NCBI RefSeq assembly: GCF_001435295.1
Contig: NZ_CM003594.1
Span: 2,294,001-2,358,000 of the forward strand
Source: Psychrobacter sp. P11F6
GTDB lineage: Bacteria > Pseudomonadota > Gammaproteobacteria > Pseudomonadales > Moraxellaceae
Length of the DNA: 64,000 bases
Direction: 5' to 3'
Both the position numbers and the translations under genes were made by a program. The notes under the pieces were generated by a model. It was given only the letters and a program-made list of their open reading frames with translations. It had not been told where the DNA came from and did no database searches. Shown in pieces: positions 27,340-36,286 of this stretch; position 1 is the stretch's first letter, and each line of letters opens with the position of its first letter.

Positions 27340-29430
27340 TTAAATGGTTAAAGTTGGCGTTGGCTCGCCACTGTTTCTAGTATTAAGGATGGCGATAGCA
27401 ATAACGATCATGCCACCCACTAGACCAGTCGTTATTCCAGGATAGATTAATAGCAAAGCTCCGATTGCCAAAATAACGCGTGTTACTGGGCTCATATCGC
27501 TTTTAAAATAACCCTCTAATGCTGCACTAAGTGCGAGAACACCCGTAATTGACGTCAATACTACCGTGATAATATCGATAATAGGTGGTAGCGGGAAGTC
27601 CTTAGCAGTTACCGCAAGCCCAGTAGGATCAATCATTAACATCGCTGGACTATAGATAAACATAAACGGCACGATGAATCCAGCCAAAGCTAGTTTCAGC
27701 GATAAAAATCCTGTCTTCATCGGATCGCCACCAGATATACCCGCACCAGCAAAGGCGGCTAGACACACAGGCGGTGTAATATTGGCAAAAATACCAAAGT
27801 AAAAAACAAACATATGCGCTGATAAAATTGGAATATCAAAGCCAGCTAAGGCTGGTGCTGCCATCGTTGCTGTAATAATATAGGCAGGAATAGACGGTAG
27901 TCCCATGCCCAATACCATCGAGGCAAGCATGGTCAAAATGAGCGTGAAAAATAATGACCCTGCACCAAGTGTGACAATTGATGAGGTCATCACCGTTCCA
28001 AAGCTGGTTAGACTCACGACTCCGATGATAATACCGACAACTGCACAGGCAGCCATTACCGCGAGCGACTGGCGTGCGCCATCTTCTAATGCACCCAGAA
28101 TGTCAGAGAAACCCATTCTAGTCTCTTTTCTCAGCATACTAACCACGACAGTAAAACCAATGGTATAAGCCGCTGCATAACCAACGGGCACATTTCTAAT
28201 TAATAAGAAAATCAAAAATACAATCGGTAGCAGCATATGACCGCGGGCTTTTAACACTTCTTTCACGGCTGGTAAGCTTTCTTTAGCGATACCTTTTAGA
28301 TCGCGACGACCAGCGCGAAAATGCACCTGCGCAATGACGCCCAGATAATACAATATCGCGGGTAATAATGCTGCCAACGCAATCGTGCTGTACGGCAAGC
28401 CTGTTGTTTCTGCCATAATAAATGCACTAGCACCCATAATCGGTGGCAATATCTGCCCGCCCACAGAGGCACTTGCCTCAACGGCACCCGCAAAATCTTT
28501 GTGGTAACCAACCTTTTTCATGAGCGGAATGGTAAAGGCACCAGTACTGACTACGTTTGACAAAGCAGAGCCATTAATACTGCCCATAAAACCACTAGAA
28601 ATCACCGCTACTTTTGCAGGCCCGCCTTTTTTATGACCCGCAATTGCCAATGCCAAATCATTAAACAGCTGCCCCATTCCCGAGCGCGCTAAGAATGCAC
28701 CAAAAAGAATGAATAAGAAGATAAAAGTGACCGATGCACCAATCGCAACAGAGTATAAGCCTTCGGTTTTTAGGAATAATTGACCAAAGATATCACCCAT
28801 GTCATAAGGACGCGTCAGTAACCGGTCAGGCATAAAATCCAAATGGCTGAAAAACGGATACGCCAAAAATATCCCTGCCAATATCGGTAAAATCCAACCT
28901 GTGATACGGCGACTGCCTTCTAATACGCAGACCACTGTAATCAGCGAAAATATCACATCCATCTGATTGGCCATACCGCCACGTGAGGTCACGATATCTT
29001 GATATTCATATATCAGATAAGCCATGCCAGACAATGACAGGGCAAACCAAATCCAGTCATACCATGCAACGCGCTGACGGCTGCTTTTTTTGCTCGCTGG
29101 AAAAATTAAGAAAATTAATGCAAAACCAATACCCACGTGTACAGAGCGCTGTAGCAGCGCTGGCATGGGATTAAAGGTGATATATAAATGAAACAGTGAA
29201 TATAAAATGCAAAGTCCAGCGATAAAATACTTCACTGGACCTTGAGTGATGTGCCGTGTGATGGATTCTCTATCATACTTTTCTAATATGGCTTTATTGT
29301 GGGCTTGCGCCTCAAGTTCAGCGTCGACATGAGTATCAGCATCCGTGTTGGAATGTATAGGCAAGTCGTTATTGATATGGTTATCTGACATTGTTGTCAC
29401 ATTATTGTGATCCATCACTTGGGAGTTCAT
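27340..29430 (-). CDS. TRAP transporter fused permease (TAXI type)
   Basis: This 696-residue polytopic inner-membrane protein fuses the small (DctQ-like) and large (DctM-like) TRAP permease subunits, as is usual for TAXI-TRAP systems. The N-terminal ~60 residues are polar. The DctM part has IPLMKKVGYHKDFAGAVEASASVGGQILPPIMGA, and the second repeat has GMGLPSIPAYI and ITPPVCLAAFAGAGI. It drives ion-gradient uptake of an organic acid. ATG 29430 sits eight bases after AAGGA and the gene overlaps the end of the DUF1850 gene by 29 bases. The three genes form one operon. Substrate unknown. Confidence 0.92.
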   Translation of the reverse strand: MNSQVMDHNNVTTMSDNHINNDLPIHSNTDADTHVDAELEAQAHNKAILEKYDRESITRHITQGPVKYFIAGLCILYSLFHLYITFNPMPALLQRSVHVGIGFALIFLIFPASKKSSRQRVAWYDWIWFALSLSGMAYLIYEYQDIVTSRGGMANQMDVIFSLITVVCVLEGSRRITGWILPILAGIFLAYPFFSHLDFMPDRLLTRPYDMGDIFGQLFLKTEGLYSVAIGASVTFIFLFILFGAFLARSGMGQLFNDLALAIAGHKKGGPAKVAVISSGFMGSINGSALSNVVSTGAFTIPLMKKVGYHKDFAGAVEASASVGGQILPPIMGASAFIMAETTGLPYSTIALAALLPAILYYLGVIAQVHFRAGRRDLKGIAKESLPAVKEVLKARGHMLLPIVFLIFLLIRNVPVGYAAAYTIGFTVVVSMLRKETRMGFSDILGALEDGARQSLAVMAACAVVGIIIGVVSLTSFGTVMTSSIVTLGAGSLFFTLILTMLASMVLGMGLPSIPAYIITATMAAPALAGFDIPILSAHMFVFYFGIFANITPPVCLAAFAGAGISGGDPMKTGFLSLKLALAGFIVPFMFIYSPAMLMIDPTGLAVTAKDFPLPPIIDIITVVLTSITGVLALSAALEGYFKSDMSPVTRVILAIGALLLIYPGITTGLVGGMIVIAIAILNTRNSGEPTPTLTI

Positions 29431-29965
29431 GACACAAATCCTTGTTAAATCTATCAATGAAACCATACGTTTTCGGCATGATCGTTACTTCAGAATAGTC
29501 TGGCACCCAGCGATGAATGAGCATCTGGTAATTACCATAGTCAATCTCACCTTTGGTAAGCCGTGAGACCACCCAATTAAGCTTAGGCAATTTCTCATTG
29601 ATTTGATAACCCAGATAGCCAGGTTTTTGTATCGTAGCAAGCGCTTCGGTTGAGGGTGTGCCCGCCCCAAAAGCTTCAAAATAAGTGGTGGTCAGCAGCA
29701 ATTCAGCGTCTTCTGTACTGCTGCTGTCTATACGTTGGTATTGCTCTTCCCACCATTGTTTTTCTACAGAGTGTATCCAGCGCAATTGAAAATTTGGCTC
29801 GACAAAATAGCAAACTTTATCATTAGCACCATCAACGCCTGCAACACGCACTTCCACCACAGGCTGACGAACAAAGAGATGCCATAGCGTAAAAAAAACC
29901 AGCGCAGCAATGCCTGCCACGCCAATTAATAACCCTAATCGCTTATTTAGCTGCTTGCTCATCAT
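29402..29965 (-). CDS. DUF1850 protein of the TAXI-TRAP operon
   Basis: This protein of about 187 residues has one N-terminal membrane anchor (LGLLIGVAGIAALVFFTLW) followed by an extracytoplasmic domain containing FQLRWIHSVEKQWWEEQYQ and FEAFGAGTPS, characteristic of DUF1850. Such proteins are encoded almost only beside TAXI-TRAP permeases, so a role in assembly or binding-protein docking is likely, but none is proven. It overlaps the binding-protein gene at its start and the permease gene at its end. Adjacent ATGs at 29965 and 29962 are both possible. Confidence 0.85.
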   Translation of the reverse strand: MMSKQLNKRLGLLIGVAGIAALVFFTLWHLFVRQPVVEVRVAGVDGANDKVCYFVEPNFQLRWIHSVEKQWWEEQYQRIDSSSTEDAELLLTTTYFEAFGAGTPSTEALATIQKPGYLGYQINEKLPKLNWVVSRLTKGEIDYGNYQMLIHRWVPDYSEVTIMPKTYGFIDRFNKDLCHELPSDGSQ

Positions 29966-30962
29966 AGTACTTTTTAGCGCCAGGATGGATAGGTGCGACC
30001 ATACCTTCACGAGCGGTTGCTAAGCTAATATCATTGGCCGCTTGGTGCGCTGTTTTTAGACCGTCTAAATTGTCAAATAACGCTTTGGTCAGCTTGTAAC
30101 CATCTGCTTCAGACAAATCAGAGCTAACCAATAGAGCATTCATGATTGCTGCGGTTGGAATCGCGGCGTCATTGCCATAAGTGCCAGCAGGAATCTCAAA
30201 AGTCTTAAAGTAAGGCTTGGTTGCGATGATTTCTTTTAGCTTGTCTTGATTGATGGTGATCAACTGTAAGTCTAAACCCTGCTCTAACTCCATCAATGAA
30301 GAGTTTGGCAGACCACTACTAAAGAAAGCCGCTTCGATTTTACCCGCTTTCATACCGTCCGCTGCTTCCGCAAAGCCTAAATAGTCAACGGTAACATCAT
30401 CATATGTGATACCAAACCCTTCTAATAGCGTCCGAGCATTTACTTCTGTGCCAGAGCCTTGATCGCCCACAGCGATGCGCTTACCACGTAGGTCTTCAAT
30501 ATTTTTGATGCCAGATTTTTTGGTAGTGACAATTTGCACCACATTAGGGTATAAAACCGCAATCTGTTGGATGTTGGTTATCGGCTTATCAAAGTTGTTT
30601 TTGCCTTCGACCGCGTCGGTGACGACATCACTGAGCGCCAACACCATATCGACTTTACCTTGGGTTAATAGGTTGACGTTTTCGACTGAAGCGCCAGTGG
30701 TTTGCGTTTTTGAGTTGACCCCAAAGGTTTTGACATAGACCTCTGATAATGAAGTGCCGATGATGTTATAAGGGCCAGATGCTCCGCCAGTGGCGATGGT
30801 CAGAAACTTGGTATCAAGCTTGTCGGCGGCAGTGTCCGTGGCAGCGCTATCTGTTGCTGTACTGTCAGTACTTTCTGAACTTGGTGATGAGCATGCCGTC
30901 AGACCTAAAGTGGCGCTTAACATTGCTGATAAAAGTAACGGGGATTTTAGAGAGTTGAGCAT
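29943..30962 (-). CDS. TAXI-family TRAP solute-binding lipoprotein
   Basis: This 339-residue protein begins with a lipoprotein signal peptide (ATLGLTAC, Cys at about residue 24), followed by a Ser/Thr/Asp-rich linker. The binding domain shows the TAXI motif FLTIATGGASGPYNIIG, then RGKRIAVGDQGSGTEVNARTLL and IEAAFFSSGLPNSSLMEL. It captures the substrate in the periplasm for the fused permease. Its first ATG (30971) overlaps the AAGGA site, so ATG 30962 with an eight-base gap is chosen. It is the first gene of the TAXI-TRAP operon. Confidence 0.92.
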   Translation of the reverse strand: MLNSLKSPLLLSAMLSATLGLTACSSPSSESTDSTATDSAATDTAADKLDTKFLTIATGGASGPYNIIGTSLSEVYVKTFGVNSKTQTTGASVENVNLLTQGKVDMVLALSDVVTDAVEGKNNFDKPITNIQQIAVLYPNVVQIVTTKKSGIKNIEDLRGKRIAVGDQGSGTEVNARTLLEGFGITYDDVTVDYLGFAEAADGMKAGKIEAAFFSSGLPNSSLMELEQGLDLQLITINQDKLKEIIATKPYFKTFEIPAGTYGNDAAIPTAAIMNALLVSSDLSEADGYKLTKALFDNLDGLKTAHQAANDISLATAREGMVAPIHPGAKKYYDEQAAK

Positions 30963-31093
30963 TGAATTCATCCTTGAAATAATCGAGTTAATACACTTAA
31001 CAGCATCAATATATCAATAGTGATGCGTTACAGACCTGTAATAATATAGCAATTCTTGCTATAAATAAACTGCCCTCCAGATTCCCTCTACAC

Positions 31094-31243
31094 TCACACT
31101 TTATATGCGAAGCTATTTAAGTGAAGGCGCAGCAGTTCTTGTAATGAATCAATAGCCAAATATAGTTTTGCTATGCGGAACAATGTTTCATTAGACAATT
31201 CATTTAACCAAAGTCTGTGTCTATTGTAAACCTTTATAATCAT
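31094..31243 (-). CDS. Possible small protein or gene remnant (49 residues)
   Basis: A reverse-strand ATG-to-TGA frame encodes 49 residues with a protein-like helical core (LSNETLFRIAKLYLAIDSLQ). It is preceded in frame by a TAG and has no clear Shine-Dalgarno site. It is the only coding-like signal in the 510-base gap between the TAXI-TRAP operon and mtnP. It may be an unannotated small gene, a degraded gene end or chance. I do not recognise a family. Confidence 0.3.
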   Translation of the reverse strand: MIIKVYNRHRLWLNELSNETLFRIAKLYLAIDSLQELLRLHLNSFAYKV

Positions 31244-31472
31244 CTAAATACAAACGAGATCATTTGACCAAAAAATACTGATATAAAATGACTAAATGGT
31301 CGTTCTTAATGCATTTTCATCATACTGTAGGCTTGATTATATTTTATATATAAACCCTAAGCAGTTGTCTCATAAGGCAGCTTACTTAAAGTAGATACCG
31401 TCTAGATTTGCAAATTCGTCACCACATATCTTGGCAACGTTATCTATTACTCTAAAAATATGGAAAACCTTT

Positions 31473-32378
31473 ATGACAATATCTAGTGTAGAAAAGTCAG
31501 CGGCAGTATCAGTATCGGTATCCGCTGATATCGCCATCATTGGCGGTAGTGGTCTTTATCAGATGCAAGATTTAACCAATAAACGTAGTGTCAGCATATC
31601 GACGCCTTACGGCAAACCCTCTGATGATATTGTCTTAGGTGAATTAAATGGCATAAAGGTCGCCTTTCTAACTCGTCATGGTCAAGGTCACAAATTCACC
31701 CCTTCCGAAGTGCCTTATCGTGCCAATATTTATGCCCTCAAAACTTTGGGCGTACGCTACGTCATTTCGGTATCGGCAGTGGGGTCGCTAAGAGAAGCGC
31801 TTAAGCCCTTAGATATGGTCATTCCCGATCAAATGATCGATATGACTAAGCATCGAAACAGCAGTTTCTTTGGGGAAGGTGCAGTAGCACACGTCGCGAT
31901 GGCTGATCCTTTATGTCCTAAAGTCGCGGATATTCTAACGCGTGCTTATACTCAGGCGCAGATAGCCGAAGGTCAATGTCATGCAAAAGCCACGTATGTC
32001 TGTATCGAAGGGCCGCAGTTTTCCACTCGTGCAGAGTCACACTGGTATCGGCAGATGCAAGCGGACATCATCGGTATGACCAATATGCCAGAGGCTAAGC
32101 TTGCTCGTGAAGCAAGTATGGCTTACGCAACGCTAGCATTGGTCACAGATTTTGATTGTTGGCATCCGACGGAGGAAGCCGTTAGTGCCGATTATGCTAT
32201 TCAGAATTTGATGAAAAACGCCGATAATGCGCAGCACGTTATTAAGCAAGCGGTCGCCCTACTAGCAGCAGAACAGCCTGACTCTATTGCTCATAATGCT
32301 TTAGCACAAGCGTTAGTCACGCCAGTAGAGGCGATGAGTGAAGAGACTAAAACCAGACTTTCAGCATTACTGCCTTAG
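31473..32378 (+). CDS. mtnP: S-methyl-5'-thioadenosine phosphorylase
   Basis: This 301-residue enzyme is of the PNP/MTAP family. It has the phosphate-binding segments IIGGSGLYQM and FLTRHGQGHKFTPSEVPYRAN, EGPQFSTRAES, and IGMTNMPEAKLAREA. LVTDFDCWH carries the two Asp residues typical of adenine-specific MTAP rather than 6-oxopurine PNP or MTIP. It should cleave methylthioadenosine from polyamine synthesis to adenine and methylthioribose-1-phosphate. ATG 31473 is preferred; an upstream in-frame start at 31431 lacks support. No other methionine-salvage gene is in the window. Confidence 0.92.
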   Translation: MTISSVEKSAAVSVSVSADIAIIGGSGLYQMQDLTNKRSVSISTPYGKPSDDIVLGELNGIKVAFLTRHGQGHKFTPSEVPYRANIYALKTLGVRYVISVSAVGSLREALKPLDMVIPDQMIDMTKHRNSSFFGEGAVAHVAMADPLCPKVADILTRAYTQAQIAEGQCHAKATYVCIEGPQFSTRAESHWYRQMQADIIGMTNMPEAKLAREASMAYATLALVTDFDCWHPTEEAVSADYAIQNLMKNADNAQHVIKQAVALLAAEQPDSIAHNALAQALVTPVEAMSEETKTRLSALLP

Positions 32379-32399
32379 CCATACCAGTTTATGATTGTC

Positions 32400-32459
32400 A
32401 AAAAGCCATCGAACTATAATCAACCTAATAGGGTCAACAAAATAGCTCGATGGCTTTTT
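32400..32459. terminator. Bidirectional terminator between mtnP and the ArsS-type operon
   Basis: AAAAAGCCATCGA and TCGATGGCTTTTT form a 13-bp stem around a 34-base loop between convergent units. The long loop makes it atypical. Confidence 0.65.
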
Positions 32460-32491
32460 CATACCTAAAAACCTCGAATGATAAGGCATTC

Positions 32492-33130
32492 TCAATTCTT
32501 AATAACTTTATAACCATCAAGCCAATCTTCAGGTAAATACGGTAAATCTTCAGGCTCATCGATATCAGGCAAAGGCGCTAACAACGCTACAGACCAGCTC
32601 AATTCTGCCAAGCGCTGTTGAGTAACCTTTGCGACGCTCGCCGTACTCCATTCGATATTACTAAATAAACGAGCAGCAACTTGCTTAAAACCAAACAGTA
32701 CATAACCACCATCAAAAGCAGGAATCATGACGCTATCTTGTGTTTCTAATTGCTGTGCAGCCTGTCGAATACGAATGGTTGTAAGACTAGGACAGTCTGT
32801 ACCTATCAAGATAACGTGCTCGAAACGTGCTAATGCTTGCTGACTGGCGATTAACATACGCAAACCCAAATCACCATCTGCTTGTGCTGACCATTGCAGC
32901 GAGTCAGGCAAATTAAGCGCTTGCCAGCATGGATCTGTCGGCGCAGGACTGACACATAGCTCAACCGTAAAGCCAGTAGCAATGGCTTGTTCTATACTAT
33001 GCAATAGTAGTTTACGTGCCATTTGCGCGGCACCTTCAATGCCAAGAGCCGGCTGCAAGCGCGTTTTTGCCATACCCTGTGCGGGGAATTTGGCAAAGAG
33101 AATAATACAAGTTTGTTGGTTTTGATTCAT
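32492..33130 (-). CDS. rSAM/selenodomain-associated transferase 1 (TIGR04282, DUF2064)
   Basis: This 212-residue protein has a nucleotidyltransferase/GT-A-like fold. It has IILFAKFPAQGMAKTRLQPALG at the N-terminus, HVILIGTDCPSLT with the metal-binding Asp, and FDGGYVLFGF. It belongs to the DUF2064 family that co-occurs with ArsS-type radical SAM proteins. It is last in a four-gene operon, 17 bases after the preceding gene. With transferase 2 it is thought to act in attaching sugars to or modifying the arsenosugar-like product, but the reaction is unproven. Confidence 0.87.
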   Translation of the reverse strand: MNQNQQTCIILFAKFPAQGMAKTRLQPALGIEGAAQMARKLLLHSIEQAIATGFTVELCVSPAPTDPCWQALNLPDSLQWSAQADGDLGLRMLIASQQALARFEHVILIGTDCPSLTTIRIRQAAQQLETQDSVMIPAFDGGYVLFGFKQVAARLFSNIEWSTASVAKVTQQRLAELSWSVALLAPLPDIDEPEDLPYLPEDWLDGYKVIKN

Positions 33131-33147
33131 GGTAAGAGCTTATTCTT

Positions 33148-33867
33148 TTATTTATAATAACGCGCTTTGATATTATCAGCTGATACGCCGCGCCAATAAT
33201 CAAAACGTAGATGCCACATCAAAATAATCGTCCGCCAAGTGCCATGCTGTTGCCAACGTCTTGCCGATGTGATGACTTTACTTTTTAAACAAGCAGGTTT
33301 AGCAATAACTTTTAGCTGTTTGCAAAGCTCGACATCTTCCATCAACGCTTGGCTAGGATAGCCACCGATTTGCTTAAATAAAGACTGGCTAATAAAAATA
33401 GATTGGTCGCCTGTCGCGATTCCGCTCAACCGTGAGCGCCAATTAATCATTTGACTGACCAATCGCAGTGTCGGTTGACGACTATCTATTTGCACATCAA
33501 AACGTCTCCACTCTGCCCGTTTCATCGCTTCAGAAACACTCTCTATAGCATCCATTGGCAATTTCGTATCGGCGTGCAAAAATAGTAATACATCGCTAGT
33601 TGCTAACGCTGCGCCTGTATTCATTTGCAGCGCGCGCCCTGCTTTAGACTCAGTCATTTGCCAATCAATTTTACGATCATTATCAGGCTTTGACTCATTA
33701 ATAAAACTTTGTATTATGCCAATAGAATCATCGTTTGAACCACCATCGACCACTATCACTTGCTGCGGGTTTGGATTTAGCCTATTGATATTATCAAACA
33801 ATAAAGGCAAATTATTTGCCTCATTGAGTACTGGAATAATAATAGAAACCGTCGCCATAGCCGTCAT
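33148..33867 (-). CDS. rSAM/selenodomain-associated glycosyltransferase 2 (TIGR04283)
   Basis: This 239-residue family-2 glycosyltransferase has VSIIIPVLNEANNLPLLF, VVDGGSNDDS (metal/nucleotide binding), LLFLHADTKLP (DXD-like HAD) and the acceptor region GYPSQALMEDVELCKQLK with the ED catalytic pair. Its C-terminus is basic and may contact the membrane. TIGR04283 proteins are typical partners of ArsS. It is third in the operon, 30 bases after the DUF547 gene. ATG 33858 is an alternative start. Confidence 0.87.
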   Translation of the reverse strand: MTAMATVSIIIPVLNEANNLPLLFDNINRLNPNPQQVIVVDGGSNDDSIGIIQSFINESKPDNDRKIDWQMTESKAGRALQMNTGAALATSDVLLFLHADTKLPMDAIESVSEAMKRAEWRRFDVQIDSRQPTLRLVSQMINWRSRLSGIATGDQSIFISQSLFKQIGGYPSQALMEDVELCKQLKVIAKPACLKSKVITSARRWQQHGTWRTIILMWHLRFDYWRGVSADNIKARYYK

Positions 33868-33897
33868 AGTTAGCAGTACTCTTACTTGTTGTTACCA

Positions 33898-34746
33898 TTA
33901 TTTCTTATTAAGGCTCCAATTATAATTGGTATAGCCAATCTTCATTTTTCCTGCTTTTAGCTCAGCCGTTTGCGACTTATTAAGCCCTAAAGACGAGCTG
34001 TAACGAGCCAAAAACCCTTTTAAATCGTTAGTACCGCGCCAGTTGGTTTCAAAGTCTTCTTTATACCATTTAAAAATTGGCGATATCTCTAACGTATTAC
34101 CTTTGAGACGGTTGCGACTGCTATCCGCAAGGAATTTACTCGTCACTTGCTCTAATTGTTTATCTAATTCACTGCCTGTAAAAGCATCATTTAATAGCGC
34201 AGGACAGCCGATGCTCGCACAGTTCACCGCAAAGTGAATACGCGGTTCGTTGTAGCGTTTAGAGCCACGGATTAGATTGTGCTCGATGTCATCAAGCGAT
34301 CGCTTCTTGCCTAATAGCGTGACGAAATCCTGTTTCCATGGCGAACCAAATATTCCACCAATATCTTTAATCGACTTGATGTTAGGATACTTGGTCAACA
34401 CCAGCTCTACGGTGCCAGCATTATAGACATTAATCAAAAATGCCAATTGCTCATCTTTGCGCCAACCATTAAACTCTGATTGACTGACTTTGCTAGTTGC
34501 TGCCATGTAGCTCTCAAGCTTGCTTTGATCCGCTTTCATACCGTTATAATTAACGACTGAGGCTTTGCCACCATTGGTCATAGTGACGTTTTTATTCAGT
34601 AAACTATCCCAAGTGCTATGATTAAAATCCGCATAACTTGCCATACTGGCTAACAGGATAGAAGTGGTCACTGCCGTTTTGATTAATAAACCACTGCTTA
34701 AAAAAAGGCTTTTACTATTAAGTCTTGTACTATTAAATACTGACAT
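33898..34746 (-). CDS. DUF547 secreted protein
   Basis: This 282-residue protein has an N-terminal signal (KTAVTTSILLASMASYA). The DUF547 core contains QLAFLINVYNAGTVELVL, FAVNCASIGCPAL and FKWYKEDFE. The Asn-Cys-Ala-Ser-x-Gly-Cys stretch is the family hallmark. Homologues resemble transglutaminase-like or cysteine-peptidase folds, but activity is untested. It is probably periplasmic or outer-membrane associated. It is second in the operon, 12 bases after arsS, with a good CTGGAG site. A metalloid-related role is inferred only from its neighbours. Confidence 0.88.
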   Translation of the reverse strand: MSVFNSTRLNSKSLFLSSGLLIKTAVTTSILLASMASYADFNHSTWDSLLNKNVTMTNGGKASVVNYNGMKADQSKLESYMAATSKVSQSEFNGWRKDEQLAFLINVYNAGTVELVLTKYPNIKSIKDIGGIFGSPWKQDFVTLLGKKRSLDDIEHNLIRGSKRYNEPRIHFAVNCASIGCPALLNDAFTGSELDKQLEQVTSKFLADSSRNRLKGNTLEISPIFKWYKEDFETNWRGTNDLKGFLARYSSSLGLNKSQTAELKAGKMKIGYTNYNWSLNKK

Positions 34747-34758
34747 GATTGACTCCAG

Positions 34759-35757
34759 TTAAATCGATGATGTTTTTTCTATCGTCTGATCTGTTGTCTC
34801 TTCTTCTAGCGCACCACCGCAGCTACTTCCTTGCCCTGCCGTACAGCCATAGCAATGGTCTGCAATGGCAATGTCATCGCCAGCAGGATTTTGCGTTAAC
34901 AAATCGCTTAGATGCCGACGGGACTTGTTGGACACTGGAATCTCTAATTGCTGGTTAAAGTCACAATCAAACAACTCTCCTAACCAATTAACACTGATGG
35001 TCGATCGGCACATGACTTCGGTTAAATTGGCAGCCACATAATTGGCTTTGAGCAAATCCATATAGGGATAGAATTGGTTTTTGGCCAATAACACCGCACC
35101 AAAACGCTGAATCGGCATATTGGTCAAGGCAAATAACTGATGAAATTCGATATCGAAATGTTCTTTTAACTCGCGCTTATAATCTGCTTCTAGCTGCTGT
35201 TGATTGGGCGGCAGCGTGGCACCTTGCGGGTTATAAACGAGGTTCAGCGTTAATTTTGAACCTACTTTGCCATAACCTAAGCCGTTTAGCTTATGCAATC
35301 CCAATATACTGTCATCAAATGCACCCTTTCCGCGCTGCTTATCGACATTTTCTAATGAATAACAGGGCATTGAAGCCACCACTTCGACCTCATTGTCTGC
35401 CAAAAACTGCGCCATGTCCTCATACCCGTCTTCCATCAGGATAGTCAGATTACAGCGATCAATTACTGTTACACCCAAGGCACGTGCGGCTGTGACCAAA
35501 TACTTAAAGTCTTCATGCATCTCAGGCGCACCGCCCGTTAAATCAAGCGTCTCAATATTTTGTGCTTGCAAGACTTCTAGAATCAACTCAACAAGCTCAC
35601 GCGACATCATCTCTGTGCGGTAAGGACTGGCAGCCACATGACAATGCACACAAGACATATTGCATAAGTAACCCATATTGACCTGTAGCGTGGTTAACTC
35701 ACGACGTTTGATCGCTGGGAAATCCGTGTGCTCGAGTAATTCGATAGTTGATTTCAT
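34759..35757 (-). CDS. arsS: Arsenosugar-biosynthesis radical SAM protein ArsS (Cys form)
   Basis: This 332-residue radical SAM protein has cluster ligands C32, C36 and C39 in LCNMSCVHCH, then LDLTGGAPEMHEDF. It has a C-terminal DUF3641-type selenodomain with DCDFNQQL, CYGCTAGQGSSCGG. From family knowledge, ArsS adds a 5'-deoxyadenosyl group to dimethylated arsenic to start arsenosugar formation, and many homologues carry selenocysteine in the selenodomain. Here the codon in SSCGG is TGC (Cys). It is first in a four-gene operon. No arsenic methyltransferase or ArsR gene is in the window. ATG 35757 is chosen; a GTG lies 27 bases upstream. Confidence 0.88.
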   Translation of the reverse strand: MKSTIELLEHTDFPAIKRRELTTLQVNMGYLCNMSCVHCHVAASPYRTEMMSRELVELILEVLQAQNIETLDLTGGAPEMHEDFKYLVTAARALGVTVIDRCNLTILMEDGYEDMAQFLADNEVEVVASMPCYSLENVDKQRGKGAFDDSILGLHKLNGLGYGKVGSKLTLNLVYNPQGATLPPNQQQLEADYKRELKEHFDIEFHQLFALTNMPIQRFGAVLLAKNQFYPYMDLLKANYVAANLTEVMCRSTISVNWLGELFDCDFNQQLEIPVSNKSRRHLSDLLTQNPAGDDIAIADHCYGCTAGQGSSCGGALEEETTDQTIEKTSSI

Positions 35758-35978
35758 AATGGTATAAAACCCTGTTAGTAGCACCTCTAAAGCAAGAAGA
35801 ATAACGCAAAAATAAAAGGTTAAAAAAAGACAAATTCACACGCAAGCAATTGCTTCTTATGACTATTTCATAAAATTATCATCTCATTTTTAGACTTATC
35901 ACTTTGTGTTTTATCTAATTAATCATACCTGATTGTGAAACAATATTGACAACTAATATCGTAATTTTCACCTTTTAT

Positions 35979-36031
35979 GCCAAATGAGCATGACGTCTCG
36001 TAGGATGTCATACAGCAATTGTCAATTTGGC
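35979..36031. other. Structured element in the arsS / amidohydrolase gap
   Basis: GCCAAAT (35979-35985) pairs with ATTTGGC (36025-36031) around an inner ATGAC / GTCAT pairing, and TTTT follows. It could fold as a stem-loop on either strand. It is the only structure I see in the 529-base divergent gap; promoters for both flanking genes must also lie here but were not identified. Confidence 0.35.
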
Positions 36032-36286
36032 TTTTAAGATACTATATTCGGCAGCTTTATAGAGCGACCTTCTCATCCAATTAGCAATGCCACAGTTGTC
36101 AGTGCAAAACTCTTAAATAGCATTGACCGCACAAGGCTTTATCGCTAAATTGGTTGCAACATTCATATCTTTTAAAACAACATGCACTGATAAAATATGA
36201 ATACTTTTAGAATATAGAAAGCCCACCACGTACCAATGCTTATGACACAAGGATGTAAGCATCAAATCACCTTTAAGGATAACGTA

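Noticed and set aside
34759..35757. Selenocysteine in ArsS
   Set aside because: The relevant codon is TGC, and no in-frame TGA is present, so it is an ordinary Cys protein.
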